A stretch of DNA of 64,000 nucleotides, taken from positions 319,078 to 383,077 of the forward strand of contig NW_019775452.1 in assembly GCF_001039355.2 (NCBI RefSeq), written 5' to 3'. A model generated the notes under the pieces. That model saw only the letters and a program-made list of their open reading frames with translations, had not been told where the DNA came from and did not search any database. This document shows positions 46,095 through 57,717 of this stretch, piece by piece. This DNA comes from Lingula anatina. Its lineage: Eukaryota > Brachiopoda > Lingulata > Lingulida > Lingulidae. How positions within the stretch are numbered: position 1 is the first letter of the stretch; the number at the start of each line of letters is the position of its first letter. The translations under genes and the position numbers were made by a program.

Positions 46095-49000
46095 AATTGA
46101 AAACTAAATAGCCTGGCTTTTATGTAAAAGAGACACCTCAACATAATTCCTCTCCCTTAAAACCTTACATACACCTTTAAAACAATTTAGCCCCTTAAAT
46201 CCTTTATTCTGGAGGGTAACTGATGTTGACATTCCCAAATAGGAAAATGACCGCTGTTATAATGACTGGCCAGTCATTTTAAGCTGACATCAACCTTTGT
46301 AAATTTTATCAAAGGTCAAATCCAAGTGCAGAGAGGGATAGACAAATGATTCGAGAATCCAAGAAAATTGCTTATTTACACAGGAAAATCCATTTTGGTG
46401 GGTAAATATGTCATGGAGTGTACCTTTAACTAAACAGCAGGAAGCAACCTCATGGAGAAAGGAGAGTACAGTCCATTATAGCATAACTACATGGTAAAAT
46501 CCCCCCCCCCAAAAGAAAACTGGTATAGCTGTATCCCTAAAATACTGGATGTCATAACAATTATGACTAACCTTTCACTTAACTTTTCTTGTTAAACTGA
46601 ACCCTAGCAGAATTTTACTGGTGCTTAGTCTAACAGAATTTCTTCTTACATTCTCACCTAATAAAACAGATGAAAGACAGAAAAACAAATAACAGAAAGA
46701 CAGACAACTTGGACACAATAATAAATTTTCTTAGCTACATAGGTACAATTTGAGTAAAAAAAAACAATGTTTGTTGAAATAGCTTGCTTAATAAAGCTCA
46801 AGCTAGGTTTTTCTTTTCGTTTCTGATTATATCAGTGTCTTATAAATGTCAACAGAAAAGTCAAGGGAATCCACTCAATCAACCTTTCCTGTGTCAACTG
46901 AATGGCATCATGAAAACGTGTGTCACAAGGCACATGTGAACTTGTAAACCTCTTCATTCAAAGAAAAAAATCCAGAAGCAATAATGTTGTCTTTCAAATT
47001 AATGAAATGTCAACTCTAAGAAACAAAGTAAATTGGAACATGTGTAATCTTTTTCTCCCATCTATGTTAACTCTTAAATGTATAATTTCTGAAACAATGG
47101 CTTTTTCTTTTTTCATTATTTTAAACAACTTATCCTATGCATATTTCACATGGCAGCTGGAAAGAAATAAGACACACTGCCAACGTGCATACATACATAT
47201 AAGCAGATATTAGGACAAAAGCAGACCCTAGGATATTCCATTGTGCCAATTCTTGACTGTTGTATTGGCATTTACCTATAATGATGTTCAGCTGGTAAAT
47301 ACCATTTCCCAAATGGCTAATGTTTCGTATAATGAGTGCTTTTTAATAGCTACACAGGCAAGGGGCAAACAGTGTATCTTTTTCTGTCTATCAATGGAGT
47401 AAGCCATATAGACCAATTGTTTCAAAAAGGTGACAGGAGAACATGTTTTTCATTTATTAAAGAACACTCCACTTAATGAGTTTTAGTGAAAATGATGAGA
47501 CACCACTGGCTACTGCATAAAATTCAAAGTACAACATAACAAGTTAGTGGCTTTGCTGATGAAACATTACAAGAAAAAAAAGGCCAATTCCATAAACTTC
47601 TCTACTTAAGTAAAGATCTTAAAAATATGTTCAATACTGTGGTCCTTAAATTTTTCATTTAACTTGAAAAATACTTCAATCATTTGGCTTAAATAAACTT
47701 TATATTACTTTATACGAAGGCCAAAGTGGTCAAGAGACCAGGTGTGACAGAGGGTCAAATGTAGGTCAATGAGGTCATGTGTTTTACTAGCCTCCTACCA
47801 AAACATGTCTACTAATGAACAAATCTGAACCTTATAAATTCTTATCATGGCTAATTTATATATCGTACAGTATTAAAACAGCACAGAATTCTTTCATATT
47901 TTGATAAGCATGTTTCCTTGTCCTGGCATTACACCAGCCAAACAAATGAATTATTACAGGAGGCTGCACACATTTGGGGCTGCACAGTTTTGAAAGGTCT
48001 TCTGTTTAGGAAAACAAACGGCCATTCTAGTAATCAACGAAGGTGCTCTGTTTAGAAAAACCAATAGGCGCATCATAAATCATTGAACCAATCATTTTCT
48101 GTGATTCCAATCATTAGGTTCACAAGATTATGTAATATTCCCACCAGACATTTGCACTGGTTATTTCACTGATGAAGCAATCAGAAAAATTGAAAGCACA
48201 GTAATTCTTGAATAAGAATTGGAATGTCAAAGAAGTTTGAAATAATTTTTTAATTTGAAAATTTTGAAAATTTTGATGGGAAAATCTTAGATAGGATAAT
48301 GTTTGTCTTTACCATAGGAAAATGTCCAAAGGGGTGTTGATTGAACAATACACTGACTTTGATAAAACGTTTAAAATAATTAAAATAATTAAAGAACCAA
48401 TCAGACGTTTTGGATTAATATAATTAAAACACCAATCAGACATTTGCTCTAAACAACTTAATAAAAATTGCATGACATTTTTGCATGCAACAGTTTCATT
48501 GATACAATTCAATTCCTTCCAAGACAAAATAGCCCAGACATTAAAAAAAATTTTTTAAGTCATCAGAAAATGATAACACTGCACTCCAAAATTTCTTTGC
48601 AAGTGTATCAATTGATTAAGTCAAAAGTTTAATCTTTTGTCTAAAAGAAACGTTTTATCAAAGTCAGTGTATTGTTCAATCAACACCCCTTTGGACATTT
48701 TCCTATGGTAAAGACAAACATTATCCTATCTAAGATTTTCCCACCAAAATTTTCCTTGAAAAAGAAGTAATTATCTCTTAACCATTGCTCAACCCAACCT
48801 TGCACTTATACCATGCTTTATACCATTTTTAATTAAATAATTTACTTTGAAATGTTTCCAAAACTACCAAGTCTTCATTTACATTTCAGAAGGAAATATT
48901 GACACCAGGTACTTATAATTTGAAGGGTTTTTCATTTGTAAAGCGTGAATTGCAGAAGATAAGTACTGTAGCTTTGCAAGATATGCAGACCCAGAAAATA

Positions 49001-49993
49001 TTACATTGGGCCTGTTTCAAATGCATTGGTATACCCTGAAGAACTGATCTATTCATTTATCTTCATTTGTATTTTTTCACACTAAAATATCAACAAGAAG
49101 TGATACATTATTATATGAGGATTATCTAAAAACTGTTATAATCTTGAAATAAGTTTTAAAAAATATAATGTTCATACCTCATGTTGAATCAGCTGGTTGG
49201 ATGCACTTTCCACAGTAGTCACTCGATTTTTGCATAACTTTGACTTTACCCAGGGTTCTATATTGTGATTAAACTTCATGAAGGTCACATAGCAAAAATA
49301 CCAAAATAGCAGCAGCAGTGATTCCCATATGTCAATTTGGCCATCTTTGAAAAATCCAATCAGCATGGCTAAGCTACAACTGTAGAAGACACAGTCTCGA
49401 AATAATGGCCACCATGTTAATTTTAGAACACCTTTGCTGACTACGGCACACATCCCAATGACGAAAAGAATATTAAAAACGGCTGAACCCACAATTGTCC
49501 CAATTCCCACGTTGTTGTGAGCTACAAACAACCCAATGAGGCTCGTGAAAAGTTCTGGTGCACTGCCGCCCGCGGCCATAAAAGTTGCTCCAGCAACATC
49601 TTCCGAGATGCCCAGTTTTTCTGTGATCACCCCTAAGGCAGGTACGAAAAATTCATCACAGACCACAGCCAGCGCGACAAACATATACAAAATGCCAATG
49701 ACATACAAGACCACTGCACCCTGTCTCAGTTGTTCGATTGTGAAAAGTTCAGGAGGATACATTTTATTTTCTTTAGCTGTAGTGCCATTAGTGGTATTGT
49801 TGTCAAGAGCTAGAAGTCTCCTTGTCAAAACTCGATGATCTCCATCTTCAAATTCACTAAGGTGAGGTACAATGATGTCACTAAAAGAACACAAAAAACA
49901 AAGGTATCCAATCGCCAGGGTGCCTGATACCACCAGAAGATGACTCCCTCGGAGCTTGCGACGCACGCACCTTTTTGCTCGCCAGGCCTTCAT
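27045..49993 (-). CDS. SLC24A2-like: K+-dependent Na+/Ca2+ exchanger, NCKX1/2 type, 8 coding exons
   Basis: Plasma-membrane antiporter moving Na+ inward and Ca2+ plus K+ outward. Coding exons: 49178-49993, 41663-41768, 40845-41078, 39430-39548, 38686-38823, 38052-38171, 28713-28849, 27045-27285; total 1911 nt, 636 residues, all GT-AG and in phase. Residues 17-37 form an N-terminal hydrophobic segment, followed by NNTTNGT glycosylation sites. The alpha-1 repeat (about 134-180) has [13 protein letters not shown] with E147. A long hydrophilic loop is encoded by the middle exons and includes '[14 protein letters not shown]'. The alpha-2 repeat (512-557) has GTSVPD (D526) and SNLFD (D553). By my alignment E147, D526 and D553 match human NCKX2 E188, D548 and D575, the last of which sets K+ dependence. 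The ATG at 49991-49993 follows a splice acceptor at 50002-50004, so the 5' UTR continues upstream. Paralogue choice rests on the [17 protein letters not shown] pattern. Confidence 0.95.
28064..28272. repeat. GC-richer ~209-bp segment with imperfect inverted ends
   Basis: In the last NCKX intron. The left end (CATTCCCAGAGATTAGATCGATCC) pairs imperfectly with the right end (GGATAGATCGATCC..ATCTATGGGAATG), giving about 25-bp inverted termini. GATCGATCC occurs near both ends. No target duplication is obvious. The inside is markedly less AT-rich than its surroundings. It is probably an old MITE; no tRNA or snRNA signature recognised. Confidence 0.4.
32903..33070. mobile_element. 168-bp MITE, CAGGGGCGG ends, 6-bp target duplication
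   Basis: Termini CAGGGGCGGAT and its near-reverse complement ATCCACCCCTG, flanked by direct GACTAT at 32897-32902 and 33071-33076. Inner sequence carries repeated GGAAGAC-GTCA blocks. The allelic copy near 33664-33675 has a single GACTAT and no element, so both the filled and the empty site are visible. A sister copy is at 44480. Confidence 0.9.
33264..33289. repeat. (AAT)n microsatellite, shorter allele
   Basis: AAT trinucleotide run in the haplotype carrying the 168-bp MITE. The corresponding run in the other haplotype copy (33864-33906) is longer by about 17 bases. Confidence 0.8.
33864..33906. repeat. (AAT)n microsatellite, longer allele
   Basis: AAT trinucleotide run, the longer allelic counterpart of 33264-33289. 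Confidence 0.8.
37804..37844. repeat. (TA)n microsatellite
   Basis: About 20 uninterrupted TA units in an NCKX intron. Confidence 0.9.
38280..38530. repeat. Degenerate GGGCCAAC minisatellite
   Basis: At least five degenerate units built around GG(G/A)CCAACACT or GGGCCAA(C/A)(T/A)TGGCC recur at roughly 40-60 bp spacing. Several contain a near-palindromic GGCCAAnnTTGGCC or TGGCCCA. It lies in the NCKX intron between exons 38052-38171 and 38686-38823. Confidence 0.5.
39965..40216. mobile_element. 252-bp foldback element in an NCKX intron
   Basis: The left arm opens AGGGACTGTTCACAATGAA and the right arm ends with the reverse complement of AGGGGCCGTTCACAATGAA. Complementarity continues with mismatches for about 80 bp on each side (CTAGCT, GGGACTCTTG, GAATGCAAT blocks), leaving a short loop near 40050-40135. 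No target duplication was found. No ORF. Confidence 0.6.
44480..44644. mobile_element. 165-bp MITE, CAGGGGCAG ends, 6-bp target duplication
   Basis: Second copy of the family at 32903. Termini CAGGGGCAGAT and GTCCGCCCCTG, flanked by direct GTTACT at 44474-44479 and 44645-44650. Interior is alignable throughout with the 32903 copy (GTCTTCTGGGTCTTC, GGAAGACGGTCA, CAGAAAATATCTCTGG). Confidence 0.85.
46046..46092. repeat. (GA)n microsatellite
   Basis: More than 20 uninterrupted GA units in the first large NCKX intron. Confidence 0.9.
48266..48754. mobile_element. Inverted repeat: 107-bp arms, ~275-bp loop
   Basis: Left arm 48266-48372 and right arm 48648-48754 are reverse complements with a single difference that I could find (GATGGG versus GGTGGG). 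The loop contains two copies of ACCAATCAGAC(G/A)TTT. No ORF spans it and no clear target duplication was found. The near-identity of the arms implies a recent origin or arm homogenisation. It lies in the intron just downstream of NCKX coding exon 1. Confidence 0.85.
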
Positions 49994-51132
49994 GGTGCAC
50001 TCTGTTTTAAGAACAGAAATCACTTTTTATGTGATTTACTAGTTTTTTTCTTCTGTGCAATCAATTTCCTGTGGTGTTTCACAGTGGTGTTTGACTGTTC
50101 ACATCCATTTTCTTCCAATATCTTATAATGACCAATCTTTTAATCAGTCACCATAGAAACCACTGTAACAAAAAGAACCATTGATTATAATCAATACTAT
50201 TACATGTACTATCACAATAAATGAAAAAAATGACATGGTTCATGATGCCTACTTTTCTTTTTGCTTGACGTAGGTCTACAAATGAGAACAATTCAAGGCA
50301 ATTTAATAAAACCTTTTCCGTCTCAACTGTTAAGTTCCGTCTTAATAAAACCAGTTCACCTACATCATTCAACAAATGTATCTTATTAAAATATCAGCAG
50401 CATATTTTTACCACAGTGACTGAACTAATAAATTTATCCCTTTTAAATCTTCCTTTGGAATACAAATAGATTCAAAAAATGTTTCAACACAATATAATAT
50501 TTAATAATAATAATTATTATTATTATTATAAAAAAGTATCTAATTTAAGTTAATAAAGTATAGCAAATCAGAATGTATTTTTTTTCTGTTTTCTATGCAA
50601 AGAATTCAGTGTAAAGATATCATAATATTATACAAGAAATGAAAAATTGTAATACTTCTTGTATATATTTTGATCAATTAAAAATCTTAAACATATACAA
50701 ATCAAATCTGAAACTACAAAACTGGCAGTAATGTAAGATGCAAGACATGTTACATAAAAGATAAAAGTTATGCACTGAGAAATTATCAAAATACAAGCAG
50801 CGAAAATGCCTTAAGTACTTTTTGACTTAAAGGCAATTTCTTAATTTTCATTGCTTGTATTAAAAAAACAACTCCTTCAGTTAATTAACATCATCATTTC
50901 TTTCAGACAGAATATTCAACCAAGTTTAACACCAACGTCCTTAAGTTTTCATGAATGATCTTCTGAAGGTCAAACTGTAAACAGCCAAAACAAAACAAAC
51001 TCAGTCTAGTAACGAACAATTTTAAACCCATATACTAGTATGTAATTGTTACTCATGAAATACTAAAAAAGTCCCTGTTTATTTTCTAACTTGTGAAAGC
51101 CAGTGACACTGGTCATCTCCAGATCATCTTAC

Positions 51133-51245
51133 CTACAACGTGACAGGCGATTCTGAAGCAGCAAGTCCCCAGACATGGATAAAGATATTCAAACAGTTAA
51201 CCAACTCCTTACACTGGTTTAATGCGTATTGTTCACAGACCAGCT
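51133..51245 (-). other. SLC24A2-like: NCKX 5' non-coding exon (3' edge exact, 5' edge approximate)
   Basis: A donor CGTTGTAG|GTAAGATG on the minus strand marks the exon end at 51133. The first coding exon begins with an acceptor at 50002-50004 and has only 8 nt before its ATG, so an upstream non-coding exon is required. The 5' edge is set by the TATA box about 27-30 bp upstream. Confidence 0.5.
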
Positions 51246-51271
51246 AAAGTTTTGTTCCTTTCTCCAGGCAG

Positions 51272-51279
51272 CTTTTATA
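51272..51279 (-). promoter_or_regulatory. SLC24A2-like: TATA box of the NCKX gene
   Basis: The minus strand reads CCGTATAAAAGCTGCC, a good TATAAAAG box, about 140 bp upstream of the candidate non-coding exon's donor. Transcription would start near 51245. A TATA promoter suits a cell-type-restricted transporter. Confidence 0.5.
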
Positions 51280-51309
51280 CGGTCTGTGTACACCATGCTA
51301 CTGAATGCA

Positions 51310-52773
51310 TGCATTGATCCCATCTCTCAGGTAGAGGCTGTGCCGTGACGTTAGTCCCGTTATTGATCTACCATACCATCAATAGTAAGAGTAACCAAGT
51401 CAACAAGGAAACTCACAGGACCAATCAAGAAGATGTTTTAAGTGTCTACTAGGTGATAGGTCATAATTACTCTCAGCAGGACAACTATTCATTATTAAGA
51501 TGGCACATCGGCCAGAACCAGTCAAGATACACTGGGCAAGCTATCATGCCATTTCACAATTTATCCTTTTTTGCTGCTATCATTTCAGCAAAAATCAATT
51601 CGGTGATCCAATAATTTTGAAGCAAAGAATAGTAAAGGTGAAAGAAAATCTATACAGCATTATTATGAATCTCATACCACACCTTGTGCAACCAAGAATC
51701 TATAACAGACAAGACTGTGACCAAGAAAAAAAACTGTTATTGTAACTAAGGGACCTATCTGAAACTTGATACAGTAAGTTTGGTTAGCCAAATACTCATA
51801 TTTGTGCTCTGGGCCTTGTTTGTTAATTGATTCAGAAGTCACATTGCAAATCACAAAAAAGGCTATCAAAAGACAGGATTGGACAAACTTTCAATCAATA
51901 TTCCATTATGTTATACAACAAACAGAAACATGTGACAGTGTGAACAATACCTAGGGTGAGAATTACATATACTTCACTATAACATGAATGTGCCTTACAT
52001 AAATATGCTTTTTTACAATGATAGAAAAAGGTAATTTATTTTAAGTTACGAAAGGCAAAAATTAGGATTTATAAAAACTTTGCAATAATATTCATTTGTC
52101 TCCAGTTATGTTCAAATTGATTTTAATAAAAACTGTTTCAGTCTCAACAGTAGAACAGACAAGCTTGACTACAGCCAATCAAATGAAGATCAATTCTTTT
52201 TTTTTTTCTTAATCTGAACAACTGATTAGTACAGAGATGTCTCAAATCAAAAATCATATACTAGGAATTTTCCTATATTTCTCTTTTCAGGATCGGTTAA
52301 ACAAAAAATATGAACAACATTTTTAACAACAATATACAATGGTCATTTGATATACATAGCATTTGAGATACTGAGTTTTTTTTCCAGATTAAATAAAAAT
52401 AATAAATATAAAACTAATATTCCTGAAAGCAGCCTTATCTAGGATTAAAATATCAGTTTTCATTCATTCTACCTGACATAAGGGTCATTAGGTATTTGGG
52501 AAACGTGGAGAAAAGCACATATGAGGAACATTAACTTATTTTCTTATTTTAATGAAAGACATTATTTTAATAATTTCCAAATTTTTTCACTGGATACAAA
52601 ACAACATGTCTACTAAATACGCATGGACTTGCTTTTTTGTTTAAGTCCAAGACCTCAGAATATGTCTCTAGTGAGTTATAGCACATATCAATACTACAAA
52701 CAAAACCCACCTTTTCCTCCTTACTCAGCAGTGTTAGAGGACAATTTCTAACATTATCTCTAGTAAGCCGTAT
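51310..52773. other. Intergenic stretch upstream of NCKX
   Basis: I see no coding exon with splice sites, RNA gene or transposon here. It contains the distal NCKX promoter and possibly the 3' UTR of the minus-strand candidate gene that ends at 52774. Confidence 0.4.
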
Positions 52774-54524
52774 TCAGAGGCAGTTTATAGCCTTAAATCC
52801 ACAGCCATCACTGGGCATGGGCGGTTTAATAGTTATAATCCCTGGTATCCATGGGCTGTAGAAGCTGTAATCTCCATCACTGAATATATACCTAGACATA
52901 AAAAGGAAAATAAGCTGTTCACTACAAGCAAAGCTGTTGACAAAACAAACAAGTGACCACTCTTAAAACAGACTGTGTATAGTTTTGTCAATAAAATTCA
53001 GCCCCATAATTCTTTAACAAGAGGCACCGTGTCATGTTCATATTGAATTAGTTGTAATCAAAAACCTCTTTAATGTATTCCACGCCAGATAAGCATAATA
53101 AATCTGTTTGCCATATGCAGATGATATGTAATGCAAGATTTTAACAGTGCACTGGTGTTTCAAAGTAGTTTGGAATATAATGAGTCCAAAGATTTTGATA
53201 ACTGCCCAAAAAACTGGTCCAAGACGCTGCAACACTAATTTAATACAATCTGTCTCTTTAAAATATAACAGTTGCAAACTTTTTAAATTTTTGTGTGGGT
53301 TACAGGTTGTATTCTGATTCTTTTAAGAAACAAACCAGACTCATATCTACCTAATCTATGATTAGCCTATCAATCCTTGTGCAAACTCATATTTCTTTCT
53401 TTTTTCTTTTTTTTTTTTTTTAACCAACTTCCTTTCGTAAGTTATTGAAAATGTCAATTAAGAGACCACAAATGAACTCAAGGGAAAAGGAGGGTGTCTC
53501 ATCTTATTGCAGATAATCTTTCTAAGTTATCAACAAATTCTCTTTCATGGATCAATATGTTTAATTTTCTTTCCATAACTTACCAATTGCAACCACATTT
53601 CTCAGCATCCTTTCAACCCAGAGCTCACAATCACATGAAAACACACATTGCTTGGTTTCACAGCACAACTACTGCAATCAAGTGAAATGGGTATCCATGG
53701 ACAAGTCTGAAGACTCTATTATTTCCTTTTCTCTATCTCAATCCTCTTATTCTGTGCAAAGACATGAGTCACCATGGTAACTGATCTAAGGCTTAACTAT
53801 TGAGTGCACTCTAAAAATAAAAAGCATCGGAGAATATGATGTAAAATTAATATACTTAGTAATGTTATTTTAAGGATGTGTGGCCATAGCCAACAGATTA
53901 GAATTGGACAAAAAACTAAAAGACAGTCAATGGTTTTTAAACCTCAGCAAAATGCACGTTGATAACATTATCAAAGATAAAATGAAATAATCTAATGCGT
54001 GATCATTCATTTTGTATCACAAGCCTTTGTTTCCTTGCCTGTTGTTGCCTGCATGTGGAAAACCTTTAATTTTACTATAGAAAACATTTTCTTAATATTA
54101 ATGTGCAAATAAATAAAGGAAACTATTCCAGGGAAAAAGACATCACCCAAGAGAGTTGAAAAAAGTATATTTACATTTTTGTACTTTATTTTCTTAGGAG
54201 TGCCACATCTACAGCAATTTTTTTTAGTACTTTTTACTAAACAGCTAAGAGTCTGTACAACTTTTTCAGCATGCAAGCCTTTTATCTTAAAAGTCTAAAA
54301 ATAGCTATCCGACATCCAAAACCACTTGCCTGAAGTGTAACTGTTCAAATATCATAAAGATAATATGGTCATATAATTTTTGTGACATAGGTATACACAT
54401 GTTCCAATAAACACTTTTGAAATATAGCTAACTACATATACCTTCCTTGGCAGCAAATGTCTCCCTCTTCCCCATCAAAACTGGTCATATAAAACAGACA
54501 ATTCTGTCCAAGGGGACACATCAT
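52774..54524 (-). CDS. Candidate two-exon cysteine-rich protein, unrecognised
   Basis: Exon 54442-54524 starts at ATGATG and ends at donor GGAAG|GTATAT. Exon 52774-52891 follows acceptor TATGTCTAG and ends in TGA. Joined in phase they give 66 residues with six cysteines (MMCPLGQNC.., ICCQG, SDGCGF, INCL at the C-terminus). No signal peptide is present in this version. The upstream exon also has a possible acceptor (CTTGGACAG) 25 nt inside, so the true protein may be longer with 5' exons I could not find; the sequence just before ATGATG has an in-frame stop. I do not recognise the family. Open frames, matching phases and plausible splice sites are the only support. Confidence 0.3.
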
Positions 54525-56300
54525 TCATTATATTGATTATGTATCCCTGTTATCTGTTAATTAAGTTCTGTATCCGAGTGGGTGTTTCTATAGATAAACC
54601 ACCTGGATATGCAGCAACTGAAAATCAATATGAAAGAAATGAGCCTAGCTGCTGATCGAATGGGTATTTCTAATATAAGCCTGATGAAGCTAATCTAGAT
54701 AGCGGCCATCCAATAGTGCAAAAATAATTTCTGGACACGAATAAGTTAGAGAAGGGTTCAGTACTCAGACACAAATTGATCTCCTGTCTGCTGTGACTAT
54801 CATTACATGGTTTTGGTCACAGTCTCCCTGAATATGTAGACATTATATTGACCAACAGGTGAAAAGAATTTTACAAAGACAGCATGAATTGGAAGCCAAA
54901 ATTTGGGGCTTTTTAGAGGGTGTTGAGTAAACACAGTTGAAAGTTAGGTAAGGCAATAAGGCTTTTAAGTTTGAAGGGATAATAACTCTTCGTTTTGGCC
55001 ATAATATAATTTTCCTGGAGTAAACAACAATTTTCCCATACTTACCAATGGTTAATGAATCCATTTTTACATTCAAAGTTAGTCCCTGTTTTTTTTTCTA
55101 AAAAGTTTGTTTTTTTGTTAAAATCTCTTAAGAGATTATAACAGAGTATAGCCATCAATGGATGCCACATGGTCTGAAGACAAGCTCAGATGTCAGAATA
55201 ATAGCTATAACTGCTGTTTTTGTCGTAAAACAGAATATATTATATTTCTATGAGTTATTCAAAATGATTTTATTGTGAAAGATAGACCTCACACGAAGAG
55301 TTATTATCCCTTTAACATAACCTTGATGTTTATCTTTCTTTCTTTCTTTTTTTTATTCTTCGTAATCTCTATACAAATTTAACTCAACCTTAAAGTAAGT
55401 TTGCTAAAAAAATCTACCAAAGCTGTGCTAGAGCAAGCATTTATGCTTGTACCACAAGACCTACATCAGCATTTGGACTGGCTTTTCCCTAATTTTACAA
55501 ACAACCTACCAATTGTGAAGACCATCAAATAAAAATGCTATATATGCTACAAGGCTACATATCTAATCTTACTTTACATGAAGTCAGTCACTCATCAATG
55601 TAGGCAGATATTTTTAACCTTGTCTCACGTGTTAAGGATTTCTACACATGTAGAAGGAGAAATGAACACATAAATATTGCTGATAATTAGTAACTTGTCA
55701 AATATACTGTAGATACCTACTATATGAAATCATCAGGAAGGGTTCTAAAGTTCTCCGTTTTCAAGTGTCCTCATACATACTATTATTCGACACAGTTTCC
55801 ATTAGACAGGCAGCAATTTCTAGTCAAACAGTGCATATAGCTTCTGATGTAGATGACTGACTTTATACATAGATTACTGGTTTTCTATTGTTCTCTTGTA
55901 TGAAATGACACAGTCATGCACATTTGATCAGTGCTTATTGATAATGTATAATGCTTTGAGCATGTGATGAAATTTAGCTTGGTTTCCTGGTTAAATATTG
56001 GATAATTTTTCAAGTTATCCATCAAGTACTAAGGCAAAGTGTTTACAGAATATTCTGGGTATGGACATATATATCAGATAGTGTGAAACATATATAATTA
56101 ATTATAACTGAGCAGCAAAGCAAGTTATCATGTTGTTGGATATGTAAGAGCTTAAATATCAATTTCTAGTATATATGATGATGATAATATTAAAATCTGA
56201 ACCTTATAAATCATCATAATAGCCATCACTGTGAGTCTGTACTAGTACCGGAACTTCAGTCATGTACATTTGCAGAACTACAATTTAGTACCCTTGCACC
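54525..56300. other. Gene-poor stretch with one MITE
   Basis: Apart from MITE copy D (54971-55315) I see no supportable exon, RNA gene or ordered repeat. Confidence 0.4.
54971..55315. mobile_element. TTAA-type MITE, copy D
   Basis: Termini AGGGATAATAACTCTTCG and its reverse complement, with TTAA on the right (55312-55315) and TTGA on the left (54971-54974), a one-base change from the expected TTAA. It contains the same AATCTCTTAAGAGATT palindrome. Interior is very close to copy B at 15891. Confidence 0.8.
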
Positions 56301-56319
56301 AGGGAAATATATCGTAGAG

Positions 56320-56460
56320 TCCCGGGGGGGGGTGCGATATACATGTAATTCCTTGCTTGTACCTTGGACCTAAATTAACCGATTACAGTGACGTCATATT
56401 TGCTCCGTAACACTAGTCCCGCGGCCATGCTGGAGGGAATGAACGACGGGGAATAGTAGC
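56320..56460. promoter_or_regulatory. CpG-richer promoter-like patch with a CRE site
   Basis: A perfect cAMP response element TGACGTCA lies at 56389-56396. It is followed within 50 bp by CCCGCGGCC, and further CpGs occur in GAACGACGGGG. This is unusual against the AT-rich surroundings. It is about 700 bp upstream of the INO80B start codon and could be its distal promoter, a start site of an unseen non-coding exon, or a promoter for a leftward transcript. Confidence 0.4.
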
Positions 56461-57127
56461 GTAAATATAGGTAAACCAAATAAAATAAAGTAAACTTCAT
56501 ATCACGATCAAGGACACCAAAGGGAAAAGGATATATACAAGCTGAGGCTTCAGCTGATCAGCGGGATCGACCGACATGAACTCAAGACAGTCTAAAAACG
56601 TGAAANTTAAAACTATTGTCCTCATGCATTCATACCACAAAAAAACAATGCTCAGAAAAATTCTGCTCTCAGGTAGTTTATCCCATAGCACATTTGATTT
56701 GGGACTGTACATTAACTGTTTTTCCAAGCAAAATAAATTAAAATTAATCCAAAACACTGTTTCCGCAGAGTACCGCGATTTTCACTCTCCTTTTAAGGAG
56801 GAAGCAATTGCACTCGGCGAAATCAAAATTTTGATTGGTCAATGCTGAGATATAGCTTTGTCACCGAAAGACGAGGCCCAAGGTGAAGCTAATCTTTGTA
56901 TAACGTGTGATCATTGTCATTTAAGCAACTTTCTTCACAGTTCTATGCGCAGAAATTTACACTGGTCTTGCCAATAGTATTTGACAAGAAAAACGCACAT
57001 GATAAGTATATTTTATCAGAGGCAGCCAAGGCGTCAGTCAGTCGTTGCAGAGGAAGTGATTTAATAGGGCTGCAGGTGACTGTTTGGGAATGTTCTGATA
57101 GATTCATAGTCTACTAACTTGTGGATA

Positions 57128-57663
57128 ATGGGTAAAAGAAGAGGAACCTCTACTGAAGATGATAGCAGCGTGATTCTAGGTAAATTATAGCCACTGTAAC
57201 AAACTGGCGTCAAATACTGTAATAGCTTGTTATCGGTGTTGCTTGTGACCAGTGTTGGTGTAACCAGCTTCAACAAGTTGTTTCACGCCTTTATGAATCT
57301 AGGCATCTCGCTCAACTGTTTTGCTTTCTGTTATATTGAATATATGCGAAAGAGTATAGGGACCGAAAATGCACATTAATTGCCATTGGTTAGTGCACAC
57401 TCCCTTTCCCGGCCCTTTTCTGTCTTTCTTTTCAAGTCATTCCACTCAGTATTGCCAGTATTGTACTTGTAATGTCATGATTTGTTGCCTAGTAAAAGTA
57501 CAAGTAATAGCTTTTGGTCCATCAGTTCATCATGGAACTATGCTGCTGTTGCTTTGAAACAGGTTAAATATGGTCCTATATTGTAATTCCACCCCTGCCC
57601 TTTTAAAAAGGCATATAAAAATATTACTTTGTAATGCGTAATGTACAAGTAACAGTGGTTTAT

Positions 57664-57717
<54 letters not shown>

